Source: Pantanalinema rosaneae (GTDB taxonomy: Bacteria; Cyanobacteriota; Cyanobacteriia; Leptolyngbyales; Leptolyngbyaceae). Taken from it: a DNA stretch of 64,000 nt. This document shows, piece by piece, positions 17,569 through 25,554 of this stretch. The notes under the pieces were generated by a model. The model worked only from the letters and a program-made list of their open reading frames with translations, was not told the origin of the DNA and searched no databases. The stretch is taken from contig NZ_JBLZFZ010000022.1 of assembly GCF_050753385.1 (NCBI RefSeq), positions 39,143 through 103,142 of the forward strand, read 5' to 3'. The translations under genes and the position numbers were made by a program. Numbering within the stretch: position 1 is the stretch's first letter; each line of letters opens with the position of its first letter.

Positions 17569-17658
17569 AGCCCCCCTAGCCCCCCAATTCTGGGGGGAAT
17601 TAGAACCTTCAAAGTCTCCCAGAATACAACCTGACAGCATAGTAGAAAGGGGGCTAGC
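17569..17658. repeat. Dispersed palindromic repeat, core-only copy
   Basis: Carries CCCCCCAATTCTGGGGGG followed by a CCTTCAAAGTC segment and AGGGGGCTAG, parallel to the core of the MITE-like elements at 24131 and 34894. It includes a ~22-base module (ACAACCTGACAGCATAGTAG) whose reverse complement appears in the 34894 copy but not in the 24131 copy. The terminal inverted repeats of those elements are not visible here. Confidence 0.6.
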
Positions 17659-17739
17659 CAGCCTCAATCAAACTTGTGTATACACACGTCCTACACCACT
17701 GGGATGATGTCATTGACCCGTTAACCATCAAAAACTGAA

Positions 17740-18909
17740 TTAATGATGATGGTGGCTATGTCCATGATGGTGATCATGGTGATGACCATGCGAGTGATGG
17801 TCGTGGTGATGGTGCGTGTGAGCCAGACTGGGATTGACAACCTGTGCCTGTTCTGACAACAAGACTTCAATTTGTGGGTGCGCCCAATCTGCGACCATTT
17901 GCAGAAATTCTGGACGATCGTTCACACATTCCATCTGCACATAGCGCACATGGGGATAGCGCTGTTGCAGCCCATGAATGATGTGATCCACATCCAGTAA
18001 CGTTTCATGGTTTTCGGTGGCAAAGCCGATCGGCATCATAACGATCGCGGTCGCTCCCAGTTCAATCAAGTTACGAGCCGCTAGATCGGCATTCGGCTGT
18101 GTCCATTCAATCAGAGGGGTTTGGTGATTCAGCCAACCGACCGAAATCAAGGGATATTTATGAATCAAGCGTTCCCGTACTAAATCGTACAACTTCTGGC
18201 TTTCATCAATTCCCGAGGTAAACCCTTTGGCTTTGTGGGGGCAACCGTGATTCATCAGCACAATGCCGGTTTGCGATGGTAAATGGGCTACCGCCAGTTC
18301 TGATTGAATTTTCTCTTCAACTAACTTCGCCATCAAGTCAATATAGGCAGGTTCGTTGTAGAACGAAGGAATATAGCGTGTACCCTTCAGCCAATGCTCA
18401 CCACCATCACTTAAATTCGCCAGAGCTTTGTTAACCTGTTCTACCGCGATGCCACTGGTAAAAATTGAATCGACTACCAGCAAGGGATAGATCAGGAGTT
18501 TATCAAACCCAGCCGTTTTAATTTCAGCGATAACTTGTTCGGGTAGAAAGGGTTTACAGAAGTTAAAGGCTTTGAATACCTGCACCCGATCGCCCCATCG
18601 CTCTTTAAGACAGGCTTCTATCCCGGCTCGTTGCCGTTCAAAAATGGCGTTATGGGGAGAAATAAAATTACCGTGTTGGTGGCTCCACTCATGCAGATCA
18701 AACACCGCCAGTAATTTAGCTAACGGCGGATAAATCCAGGTAGGGACAGGGGCAAATTTTGCCGTTAATAAATTTAATGCTTGTTCATTGTAATTGGCAA
18801 AATCGTCATAGCTTTCAACTTCGCCATACCCCATCAGTAAGACCGCCACACGATCGGACGATGTAGATGCTTCAGAAGTGGGTTGGAGTCTTTCAGGAGT
18901 AACAACCAC
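17740..18909 (-). CDS. Ferrochelatase-family protein with His-rich C-terminal tail
   Basis: 389 residues of the HemH-type chelatase fold. The N-terminal VLLMGYGEVES corresponds to the usual LLNLGGPE region. IVLMNHGCPHKAKGF places the conserved His of the first active-site motif near residue 215, and PIGFATENHETLLDVDH the second (near 300). Ferrochelatases insert Fe2+ into protoporphyrin. The last 27 residues contain 19 histidines, which would bind metal ions. Cyanobacterial ferrochelatase usually ends in a chlorophyll-binding helix; that is absent here. It may be a paralogue handling another metal or tetrapyrrole. ATG at 18909 has GGATCC-type sequence upstream but no strong ribosome binding site. 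Confidence 0.8.
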   Translation of the reverse strand: MVVTPERLQPTSEASTSSDRVAVLLMGYGEVESYDDFANYNEQALNLLTAKFAPVPTWIYPPLAKLLAVFDLHEWSHQHGNFISPHNAIFERQRAGIEACLKERWGDRVQVFKAFNFCKPFLPEQVIAEIKTAGFDKLLIYPLLVVDSIFTSGIAVEQVNKALANLSDGGEHWLKGTRYIPSFYNEPAYIDLMAKLVEEKIQSELAVAHLPSQTGIVLMNHGCPHKAKGFTSGIDESQKLYDLVRERLIHKYPLISVGWLNHQTPLIEWTQPNADLAARNLIELGATAIVMMPIGFATENHETLLDVDHIIHGLQQRYPHVRYVQMECVNDRPEFLQMVADWAHPQIEVLLSEQAQVVNPSLAHTHHHHDHHSHGHHHDHHHGHSHHHH

Positions 18910-19102
18910 GTTGGATCCCTCACTTAATCAGGTCTGCGGCTCGTTTGCCTCAAGGACGGAATGCTAGAAAAAGCAACTATTTTCTCGAATAATGAGAAAT
19001 ATTCCCATCCCTATAACTGTTGCCATTCTAAACCAATATCCCCTCTAGGGGGATAGATAAACCGTACCAGAACCCAAGGACAATCTTAAAAATTGCGACC
19101 TT

Positions 19103-19696
19103 ATGACGATCGTTCTTTGTCCCGGCATCCATGATCCGACCTTCACCTCAGCCTTTTTAGCGGGATTAACAAGTCAATTGCCGCCCCATACAACCTGGCG
19201 AACAACACCCCTAATTGTGCCGACCCAGACGACTCCTGCCTTTTCTAGCCCCCATATTTTGGCATTTCTTCACGATCGCGCTAGTGTAGCCACTCATGGG
19301 GTAAGGCAACATCTACCGTTAGTCATAATCAGCTTTAGTGCCGGAGTGGTGGGGGCGATCGGGGCAGCCTGGGGTTGGCAAGCGATCGGAGGACAGGTCA
19401 AAGCGCTGATCGCCATAGATGGTTGGGGAGTGCTGTTGGCAGGTCAGTTTCCAATTCATCGGTTCAGCCATGATCACTTTACCCATTGGAGTTCTAACCT
19501 CCTGGGACAAAGTACGGGTGTTAGTTTTTATGCCGATCCAGCGATCGAGCATCTGGAGCTGTGGCGATCGCCGCAAACTGCGTTAGGCTGGCAACTATCC
19601 CCGAAGCAATCCCGGTATCCCGGACAAACAACGGCGGCGCAATTGCTGATCAGCTTACTCCATGATTATGGCGAACTGAGTGACATTTCGTTATGA
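19103..19696 (+). CDS. Conserved alpha/beta-hydrolase-like protein
   Basis: 197 residues starting directly with a beta strand (MTIVLCPGIHDP). A nucleophile-elbow-like ISFSAGVVGAIGAA is at about 76-89, and a possible catalytic His is in the C-terminal LLHDYGEL. This matches the small lipase-like conserved proteins of cyanobacteria, but I cannot name a substrate. The stop codon overlaps the start of the next gene (ATGA), so the two genes are translationally coupled. Confidence 0.7.
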   Translation: MTIVLCPGIHDPTFTSAFLAGLTSQLPPHTTWRTTPLIVPTQTTPAFSSPHILAFLHDRASVATHGVRQHLPLVIISFSAGVVGAIGAAWGWQAIGGQVKALIAIDGWGVLLAGQFPIHRFSHDHFTHWSSNLLGQSTGVSFYADPAIEHLELWRSPQTALGWQLSPKQSRYPGQTTAAQLLISLLHDYGELSDISL

Positions 19697-20082
19697 AAAC
19701 CCTGGGCATCCATCACATCGCGATCATTTGTTCTAACTACGCGGACTCTAAACACTTTTATGTTGACCTGTTAGGATTTCCCATCATTCAGGAAACCTAC
19801 CGGGCGGAGCGTAATTCCTATAAACTGGATTTGCAAGTCAACGATCGCACTCAAATCGAACTCTTTTCCTTCCCCGCTCCACCCCCCCGCCCCAACTCAC
19901 CCGAAGCCTGTGGGTTAAGGCATCTTGCCTTTGCTGTAAGCGATCTAGATGCCACCGTAGCCGATCTGACCCGCAAAGAGATTGCCGTAGAACCGATTCG
20001 GCTGGATGAACTAACTGGCAGACGCTTCACCTTCTTCAAAGACCCTGATGGTCTACCGTTAGAACTATATGAGGCAGGGTAG
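19693..20082 (+). CDS. VOC-family (glyoxalase-like) protein
   Basis: 129 residues with two beta-alpha-beta-beta-beta halves of the vicinal oxygen chelate fold, closest in form to the YaeR/SMU1112c group. Probable metal ligands are His in GIHHIAI (about 7-8), Glu in QIELFSF (about 56), His in LRHLAFAV (about 76) and Glu in PLELYEAG (about 125). The family covers glyoxalase I, dioxygenases and isomerases; which one applies is not clear. It overlaps the upstream hydrolase-like gene by four bases and converges with the S-formylglutathione hydrolase gene with one base between the two stop codons. Confidence 0.85.
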   Translation: MKTLGIHHIAIICSNYADSKHFYVDLLGFPIIQETYRAERNSYKLDLQVNDRTQIELFSFPAPPPRPNSPEACGLRHLAFAVSDLDATVADLTRKEIAVEPIRLDELTGRRFTFFKDPDGLPLELYEAG

Positions 20083-20083
20083 G

Positions 20084-20965
20084 TTACGAGTCCGCCCTGG
20101 ATAAGATGGCAGCATGGTGCCGAATATGATCTGCAATAAACGTAGCAATGAAGTAATAACTATGGTCATAACCAGCCTGCATCCGTAACGTTAAGGGTTG
20201 TCCGGCTTGCTCACAGGCTTGCTGAAACAGATGGGGCATTAGTTGTGATTCCAGGAAAGAGTCGGCAGTTCCTTGATCAATTAAGATGGGCTGGGGAATT
20301 TGTTGGCGTAATACTAATTCACTGGCATCATAGCTCTGCCAGGCAGTTTCATCAGTGCCCAGATAATGGGTAAACGCCTTTTGACCCCAGGGACAACGAC
20401 TAGGAGCGACGATCGGCGCAAATGCTGAGACCGATCGATACTGTTGGGGATTCCGCAAGGCACACACTAATGCCCCATGCCCACCCATGGAATGACCAAA
20501 GATGCCTTGACATAACTGCTCTACGCCATTAATCCGATCGCGCCGCACTGGAAAATGTGCTGCAATCAACTCAGGTAGCTCTTTTACGACATAGCTATAC
20601 ATCTGATAATACTGATTCCAAGGCGCGATCGTCGCGTCCACATAAAATCCCGCTCCGCTGCCTAAATCCCAGTCTTGGGCTTCACCGGGAATTCCAGTCT
20701 CTCTAGGGCTAGTATCCGGTGCAACTAGAATTAATCCATATTCAGCCGCATAGCGTTGTGCCCCCGCTTTCACCATGAAGTTCTCTTCAGTACAGGTTAG
20801 CCCAGACAAAAAATATAAAACGGGTAGGGGCTGTGACGCGGCTTGTGGCGGCAAGTAAACCGCTAACTTCATCTCACTATTACAGGCTTGTGAGAGATGA
20901 CTATAAAAGCCTAATGTGCCGCCAAAACAAGCATATTCGGTTAATAACTGAGGCGAATTAGACAT
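20084..20965 (-). CDS. fghA: S-formylglutathione hydrolase
   Basis: 293 residues, full length for the esterase D/S-formylglutathione hydrolase family, which cleaves S-formylglutathione to formate and glutathione in formaldehyde detoxification. Visible motifs are the oxyanion LSGLTCTEENF (about 53-63), APDTSPRETGIPGE (82-95), the nucleophile Ser159 in GHSMGGHGALV, and the C-terminal Asp and His in IDQGTADSFLES and GYDHSYYFI. The start ATG at 20965 fits the family N-terminus. No glutathione-dependent formaldehyde dehydrogenase gene is adjacent; VOC and hydrolase-like genes converge on it. Confidence 0.95.
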   Translation of the reverse strand: MSNSPQLLTEYACFGGTLGFYSHLSQACNSEMKLAVYLPPQAASQPLPVLYFLSGLTCTEENFMVKAGAQRYAAEYGLILVAPDTSPRETGIPGEAQDWDLGSGAGFYVDATIAPWNQYYQMYSYVVKELPELIAAHFPVRRDRINGVEQLCQGIFGHSMGGHGALVCALRNPQQYRSVSAFAPIVAPSRCPWGQKAFTHYLGTDETAWQSYDASELVLRQQIPQPILIDQGTADSFLESQLMPHLFQQACEQAGQPLTLRMQAGYDHSYYFIATFIADHIRHHAAILSRADS

Positions 20966-21069
20966 GGGCGATCGCGGATAACGACCCTAGAAATCATAGC
21001 AGATCGGGTCAACCACAGAAGCCAGATTCCATCACTGCTCTGGCTCCTATTCGCTCCCATCGTTGCTGG

Positions 21070-21885
21070 TTAAACAGGATAATGTTGCCGGATTGCCGCG
21101 ATCGCCTGGTCAACAATTCTCACCCCTTGAACTTTGTCCTGTTCTACACATAACTCGCGGGCTTGATACATGTGATCCAACGCTTGTTCTACATCCCCTT
21201 GCTTGTTTAAGGCAACTCCCAGGTTGTAATAGGTTTCGGCAGATTCCGGCATCACATCCAGCACTTCCTGAAACTCTTGAATTGCCTGCTCTAGTTTTCC
21301 CTGTCGCCCCAAGGTTAAACCAACATGGTAGTGGGTTTGCGCGACGACATCGGAATGGGTTGAGAGAAGATCAGATGGTATGATGCTGGCTCTCGAGGGT
21401 TCAACGTGTTTAGCAGAATCCGTAGATCCGATCGCTGCCTCTGGCTCAGATTGATCCCGATCGGGAGCCGTTGCTTTCATCCCTGGTACAACATCCTTGG
21501 CGCGATCGCAGGTATCTTCAGCCACCGTCTTAACCTGCTCAACCGTATCTCCAACAGCTTCCTTAGCGGTATGAGCTAGAGAGTCAACCGTGTCATTCTG
21601 ACTCACCTCTTTACCTAAAGCGGCTCCTGCTACACTACCCACTACAGCCCCGATCGTGGCTCCCACACGACCACCAACCGTATGTTTACCAATTAAGTGA
21701 CCAATGACCGCCCCGGTTATCCCGGCACTAGCCGTCGTCAAGGTAGTGGTGACAGGTTCGGAGGCAGAGGTTTCTTGGGTCAGATCTATTGCTTCCGAAG
21801 CAAGGTCTGTTTGAGTATGTTCCAGTTCAGAGGTCGATGTCTGAACGGTTTCTAAATCTTTTAGGTGAGTGTGATGATTATCCAT
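21070..21885 (-). CDS. Glycine-zipper and TPR repeat protein
   Basis: 271 residues. After a polar Thr/Ser-rich N-terminus (1-50) comes a glycine-zipper membrane-type segment (GAVIGHLIGK ... GATIGAVVGSVAGAALGKE, about 55-95). A helical linker with amphipathic pattern follows (DSLAHTAKEAVGDTVEQVKTV). The C-terminus has two to three TPR units (AQTHYHVGLTLGRQGKLEQA and AETYYNLGVALNKQGDVEQA, about 180-260). It may be a scaffold tied to a membrane, but no partner is evident. The start at 21885 faces the divergent promoter region ending at 22228. Confidence 0.7.
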   Translation of the reverse strand: MDNHHTHLKDLETVQTSTSELEHTQTDLASEAIDLTQETSASEPVTTTLTTASAGITGAVIGHLIGKHTVGGRVGATIGAVVGSVAGAALGKEVSQNDTVDSLAHTAKEAVGDTVEQVKTVAEDTCDRAKDVVPGMKATAPDRDQSEPEAAIGSTDSAKHVEPSRASIIPSDLLSTHSDVVAQTHYHVGLTLGRQGKLEQAIQEFQEVLDVMPESAETYYNLGVALNKQGDVEQALDHMYQARELCVEQDKVQGVRIVDQAIAAIRQHYPV

Positions 21886-22228
21886 AGGACTCAGCCATCC
21901 CTATATCTCAATAAACTTTGTTTAAAGCGGTGATTCTAAATTCTTTCCTCTCATCAAGGAAAGACATGAACAACCAAATTTGATTCAAATGCAGTATCAA
22001 ATTTATTTAGTTTCTATTAATTTAAAGTTTCTTTCGGAAATTAGCACTGAGCTTAGGAAGGACTCTAAGAATACAGTAAATCAATCATTGGTTTGAGACA
22101 TAATTTTACTAATGACTGAGGATTGGTTCACACTCTAGCAAGATAGTGCAAATAAGCAATTTAGATAAGCTATATATAGCACTAGATGACTGGTGCCAAA
22201 GCTGTTATTAATTGATAGGGAGAGAATC
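21886..22228. other. Divergent AT-rich intergenic region
   Basis: About 340 bases with no convincing gene. It holds the promoter regions of the TPR gene (minus) and the small gene at 22229 (plus). A perfect 12-base palindrome GCTATATATAGC lies at 22168-22179, about 50 bases before the small gene, and could be a regulator site or an AT-rich promoter core. Confidence 0.4.
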
Positions 22229-22438
22229 ATGGCATTTAGATACCGTTGGAAAAACGGCGCTCCTCCCACGCGTGATCAGGCAGCCCACAGTAATAACCTG
22301 TTGGATGAAGAGCAGTTCACCCATCCTAACGATCAACAGATTGCTGAAGAGTCTGCCCGCAAATATCTCGGTGTTCCATCGCAGATTCCTGACGATCACA
22401 AACCTGTGTTGCCCCAAGCGGCTCCACCTCCGAAATAA
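22229..22438 (+). CDS. Small hypothetical protein, polar and Pro-rich at the C-terminus
   Basis: 69 residues beginning MAFRYRWKNGAPPTRDQ. It is polar throughout, with a short helix-forming middle (QQIAEESARKYLGV) and a proline-rich end. The ATG at 22229 follows GGGAGAG at seven bases, a good ribosome binding site, which supports it being real. I do not recognise a family and give no function. Confidence 0.6.
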   Translation: MAFRYRWKNGAPPTRDQAAHSNNLLDEEQFTHPNDQQIAEESARKYLGVPSQIPDDHKPVLPQAAPPPK

Positions 22439-22610
22439 TTCTAACGGTAGAGAAAATCCCACCTGAACCTATCCGTCTGTAGGGGTGCTGTCTACCGCTA
22501 CGGCGGATTTGGCTATTTGTCGGCTACTGACCAACGTTGCCTACGATCGCGTTTATAGTGAAAGAGTTGCTATTTTTTGGCATCAAAGTCTGCAACTCGG
22601 AGACATCGCT

Positions 22611-24122
22611 GTGACCACTGAAGTCAATTTGTCTGGAGAACCGCCAACCAGCCAGCCTCTACCACAGGTAGCAACAGATGCATGGCAAACGGCAGTCGCC
22701 GATCAATTCCAATGGACAAAACAATGGTATCCGATCGCCGTTGTTGAATTTCTCGATCCCTCCCGTCCCCATGCCCTGCAATTATTAGGTAAGAACTTAG
22801 TGGTATGGCGCGATAGTTCCCAGCAGTGGCATTGTTTTGAGGATGCCTGCCCCCATCGGCTGGCTCCCCTATCGGAAGGACGCGTGGAACCCGATGGCAC
22901 ATTACTCTGTGCTTACCATGCTTGGCGATTTAATGCCCAGGGGCAGTGTGTTCGCATTCCCCAAAGTCAAGATGCCCAAACGGAAGCCCGCCATTGTGCC
23001 AATCCCAAATCCTGCGCTCGGGTCTACCCCACCCAGGAACGGCAGGGCCTCCTCTGGGTCTGGGCAGAATCGGGACAGCAAGCCCTTCAGGAGAGTCGTA
23101 CCCGCTCTCCCCGGTTAATTCCCGAATTAGCAGAGCCGTCCGATCGCGTGGTTAAACTATTTTGGAATATCCGTGATCTGCCCTATGGCTGGGACTCGTT
23201 CATGGAAAATGTTGCCGATCCCGCCCATGTGCCCGTGTCGCATCATGGCATTATGGGGAGCCGTTACCAGGATCCGCGATATTTTGACCTGGTGCGGATT
23301 GGAGATCTATCAACCCAAGATGGCGTTGCCTATGTCACTACACCTACCCCACCCGCGATCGCCGCTGCCATCCACGACTTCAAGCCCCCTTGTTTAATGC
23401 GGATTACGACGACCTATACGGATGAAGGAAAGTTAATTCTTGTTCTCTATGCCACGCCCACCCGTCCGGGTTGGTGCCGACATATTGGCTGTCAAGTTTT
23501 AATCAAAAACCAAGCGGGAAAAGTACCCCCAGGGTTGGCGTTCTTCACCTTACCAATGCCTGCCTGGTTGGGACATATTTTAGCTTCGCTATTCTTACAT
23601 CAAGACATGGTGTTTCTCCATTACCAGGAAAAGATTCTCGCGCAACGCCAACCCGATCACTGGATCGATGCCGTCTTTACCCCGAATCCCCAGGACAAGA
23701 TGGTGATTACGTTCCGCCAATGGTTAAAGCATCGGGCGGGTGGTGGAATTCCCTGGGCTGGTTGTCCTCCAGAATTACCCCCTGCCGAAATGGATAAACA
23801 ACGCTTGTTTGATGTTTGGACAACCCATACCCAACATTGCCACAGTTGCCAAACTGCCCTCAAGGCGATTCGTCGCTGGCAAGTCATTGCCTATGGAGCC
23901 GCGATCGGCTGTTTTATGCTTGGAATCATGCTGGATGCCAGAGCGATCGCGATGCGAAGCCCATTAATGCCAGAGAACGCTTCACGGCTGGCGACTGCTC
24001 CCCCCGCCGGATTCTGGTGGGCGATCGGGGCAGCAATTTTCTGCGTCAGCATTGGCTATGGGCTGAAACGGTTGATTCGGCTCTTTTATGTGTACGAATT
24101 TGAACATGCTCGGAATGATTAA
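22611..24122 (+). CDS. Rieske oxygenase of the pheophorbide a oxygenase (PaO/Tic55) family
   Basis: About 503 residues. The N-terminal Rieske domain has CPHRLAPL and CAYHAW, the Cys-His pairs of the 2Fe-2S cluster. The mononuclear iron site is in ENVADPAHVPVSHH. A PaO-type C-terminal domain follows, with the redox CxxC in HCHSCQTAL, and the protein ends with two membrane helices (about 425-448 and 468-490). This is the plant PaO/PTC52/Tic55/chlorophyllide a oxygenase architecture, linked to chlorophyll breakdown or other ring oxygenation. I prefer the GTG at 22611 (CGGAG eight bases upstream) over an in-frame ATG at 22485 that adds 42 atypical residues. The reductase partner is not nearby. 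Confidence 0.9.
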   Translation: MTTEVNLSGEPPTSQPLPQVATDAWQTAVADQFQWTKQWYPIAVVEFLDPSRPHALQLLGKNLVVWRDSSQQWHCFEDACPHRLAPLSEGRVEPDGTLLCAYHAWRFNAQGQCVRIPQSQDAQTEARHCANPKSCARVYPTQERQGLLWVWAESGQQALQESRTRSPRLIPELAEPSDRVVKLFWNIRDLPYGWDSFMENVADPAHVPVSHHGIMGSRYQDPRYFDLVRIGDLSTQDGVAYVTTPTPPAIAAAIHDFKPPCLMRITTTYTDEGKLILVLYATPTRPGWCRHIGCQVLIKNQAGKVPPGLAFFTLPMPAWLGHILASLFLHQDMVFLHYQEKILAQRQPDHWIDAVFTPNPQDKMVITFRQWLKHRAGGGIPWAGCPPELPPAEMDKQRLFDVWTTHTQHCHSCQTALKAIRRWQVIAYGAAIGCFMLGIMLDARAIAMRSPLMPENASRLATAPPAGFWWAIGAAIFCVSIGYGLKRLIRLFYVYEFEHARND

Positions 24123-24294
24123 ATTTAGCCGAATGTCACTGAAATAATAATTCAAACGACCCCTAACCCCCAATGCTGGGGGAGCCGAACCTCAAAGTCC
24201 TCCAGAATTGGGGGCTTAAAGCCCTACGGGTATACCAGAAAAAGGGGCGACTAGAGTGAGGCATGTCCTTAAGTCAGTGCCATTCAATTTAGCC
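24122..24294. mobile_element. MITE-like element, copy A, with 9-bp target duplication
   Basis: The element spans 24131-24285 (155 bases). Its ends are inverted repeats: left GAATGTCACTGAAATAA and, reverse-complemented, right GAATGGCACTGACTTAA (14 of 17 identical). Both sides are flanked by AATTTAGCC (24122-24130 and 24286-24294), a perfect 9-base direct repeat. The interior is the C-rich/G-rich palindromic core. It has no coding capacity and lies just after the Rieske gene stop. It is closely related to copy B at 34894-35070. Confidence 0.8.
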
Positions 24295-24434
24295 CGTTGT
24301 GGGCGTGAGCCATAGATTTACATTGTATTCCAGACTACAAGTACGCTTCATTAAGAATCGCTTCTTAAGGGGGAAGTGAGCGCCAAATTGGCTGGTTATT
24401 CTGCTTAACAGCGATCGCCTTTAAGAGGAAACCT

Positions 24435-25004
24435 ATGAAGCCATTAAATGTTACGAAAATTCTTTGGACAAGCGCCTGTGCAGTCAGTTTCGCCGTTTTG
24501 TCACCAACTTTAGCATCTATTGCTCAAACAGGTGGCACAACGGATACAACAACTTCACCAACAGTCGGTGGTACGGCAACCATTGGAACTGATACAGATA
24601 CAACTGGAACAACCGGGACAACTGACACCACTGGGACTACTGGCACAACAACGGCTCCTGGCGCTACCACGGGAACCACAACTACCCCTGGGGATACCAC
24701 AGGGACAACCACCTCTCCCTATGGCACGACTGACACCACAACGGCTCCTGGGACGACTGGCACGACGACCGCGCCCGGTGCCAGTGGTACCACAACCGCC
24801 CCGACTGGTACCACTGGCACCACAACGACAACTCCCGGTACAACCACCGTCCAGGGCACAGAAACCCAGGGCGATCGTGATTTTGACTGGGGTTGGCTGG
24901 GTCTGTTGGGTTTAATCGGTTTAGCTGGGCTGGCTCGCAAACCAGCAGAACAGCGTCCTGTTTATGAGAACCCGGATGTAACGACTCGCACTGGCATTCG
25001 ATAA
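24435..25004 (+). CDS. Exported Thr-rich repeat protein with WGxxGxxG C-terminal anchor
   Basis: 189 residues. A signal peptide (about 8-31) is followed by about 110 residues made almost only of Thr, Gly, Asp, Ala and Pro in short irregular repeats (TTGTTTAPG-like units). It ends with DWGWLGLLGLIGLAGLARK, a hydrophobic segment plus basic residues of the WGxxGxxG-CTERM type. Such signals act as membrane or sorting anchors in cyanobacteria. The Thr-rich part may be glycosylated (inference). ATG at 24435 follows AAGAGGAAACCT, a fair ribosome binding site. Confidence 0.75.
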   Translation: MKPLNVTKILWTSACAVSFAVLSPTLASIAQTGGTTDTTTSPTVGGTATIGTDTDTTGTTGTTDTTGTTGTTTAPGATTGTTTTPGDTTGTTTSPYGTTDTTTAPGTTGTTTAPGASGTTTAPTGTTGTTTTTPGTTTVQGTETQGDRDFDWGWLGLLGLIGLAGLARKPAEQRPVYENPDVTTRTGIR

Positions 25005-25047
25005 GTTCGTTAGCTATCCGGCAACCCCGCTCCGAATCCTTATTTAC

Positions 25048-25142
25048 CTACGGTGGACAACATCTCAAGCGTTAGAGATTTATCCTGATTTGATCACAAC
25101 ATGAAGATCTTGAGGCAATGCAAAATCTGTTGTTCACCGTAG
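25048..25142. repeat. 95-base element bounded by 15-base inverted repeats
   Basis: CTACGGTGGACAACA at 25048-25062 and its reverse complement at 25128-25142 match in 14 of 15 bases. The 65 bases between them have no gene. No flanking target duplication is visible. It differs in sequence from the 24131 family and may be a separate MITE-like element or an RNA hairpin between two plus-strand genes. Confidence 0.55.
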
Positions 25143-25195
25143 CCACATAGATTTGTTGGGCATTTGTATAACAAATAGTTTATAGGAGAACCGAT

Positions 25196-25483
25196 GTGAC
25201 AGATAAATCATCAACTGAAACTAAAACCGAACTAGAAGCGGTTGCTGATAATGCTGGGGCGAGAACGGCAGCCACCAATGCCAATCCTAAAATCTCCTTA
25301 GCGGAAGCCGAGAATGCCGCAGCCGGAGAAGAACCCAATGCTTCGGGTGGTTCGGCTCCCAGCGATACAGAATTCCATATTCCCAGTACCTCCGAGCCAG
25401 TTGCGACGGATATTCCCTCGGCAAACACTCCCGATCCTCATGCTGCCAATCCCGCCAATCCGAATGCGGCAAATCACGGTTAA
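25196..25483 (+). CDS. Small low-complexity hypothetical protein
   Basis: 95 residues, mostly Ala, Asn, Pro, Glu and Thr, likely disordered, with a C-terminal run rich in AN/NP (HAANPANPNAANHG). It starts with GTG at 25196; TAGGAG lies seven bases upstream, and an overlapping ATG at 25194 leads straight to a stop. I do not recognise a family. The good ribosome binding site is the main reason to keep it. Confidence 0.5.
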   Translation: MTDKSSTETKTELEAVADNAGARTAATNANPKISLAEAENAAAGEEPNASGGSAPSDTEFHIPSTSEPVATDIPSANTPDPHAANPANPNAANHG

Positions 25484-25554
25484 ATCCGGTAAGCATTCCA
25501 GTTGACAGTGCTGGTGCTGAGCAAGAAAGGGAGGTTAATTCCCGCCTTAAAGGA

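Noticed and set aside
22485..22610. 42-residue N-terminal extension of the Rieske oxygenase
   Set aside because: It has no ribosome binding site and resembles no family member; the GTG at 22611 has a good site.
24524..24940. Val/Pro-rich minus-strand frames opposite the Thr-rich gene
   Set aside because: They are antisense readings of the Thr/Gly repeat and have no ribosome binding sites.
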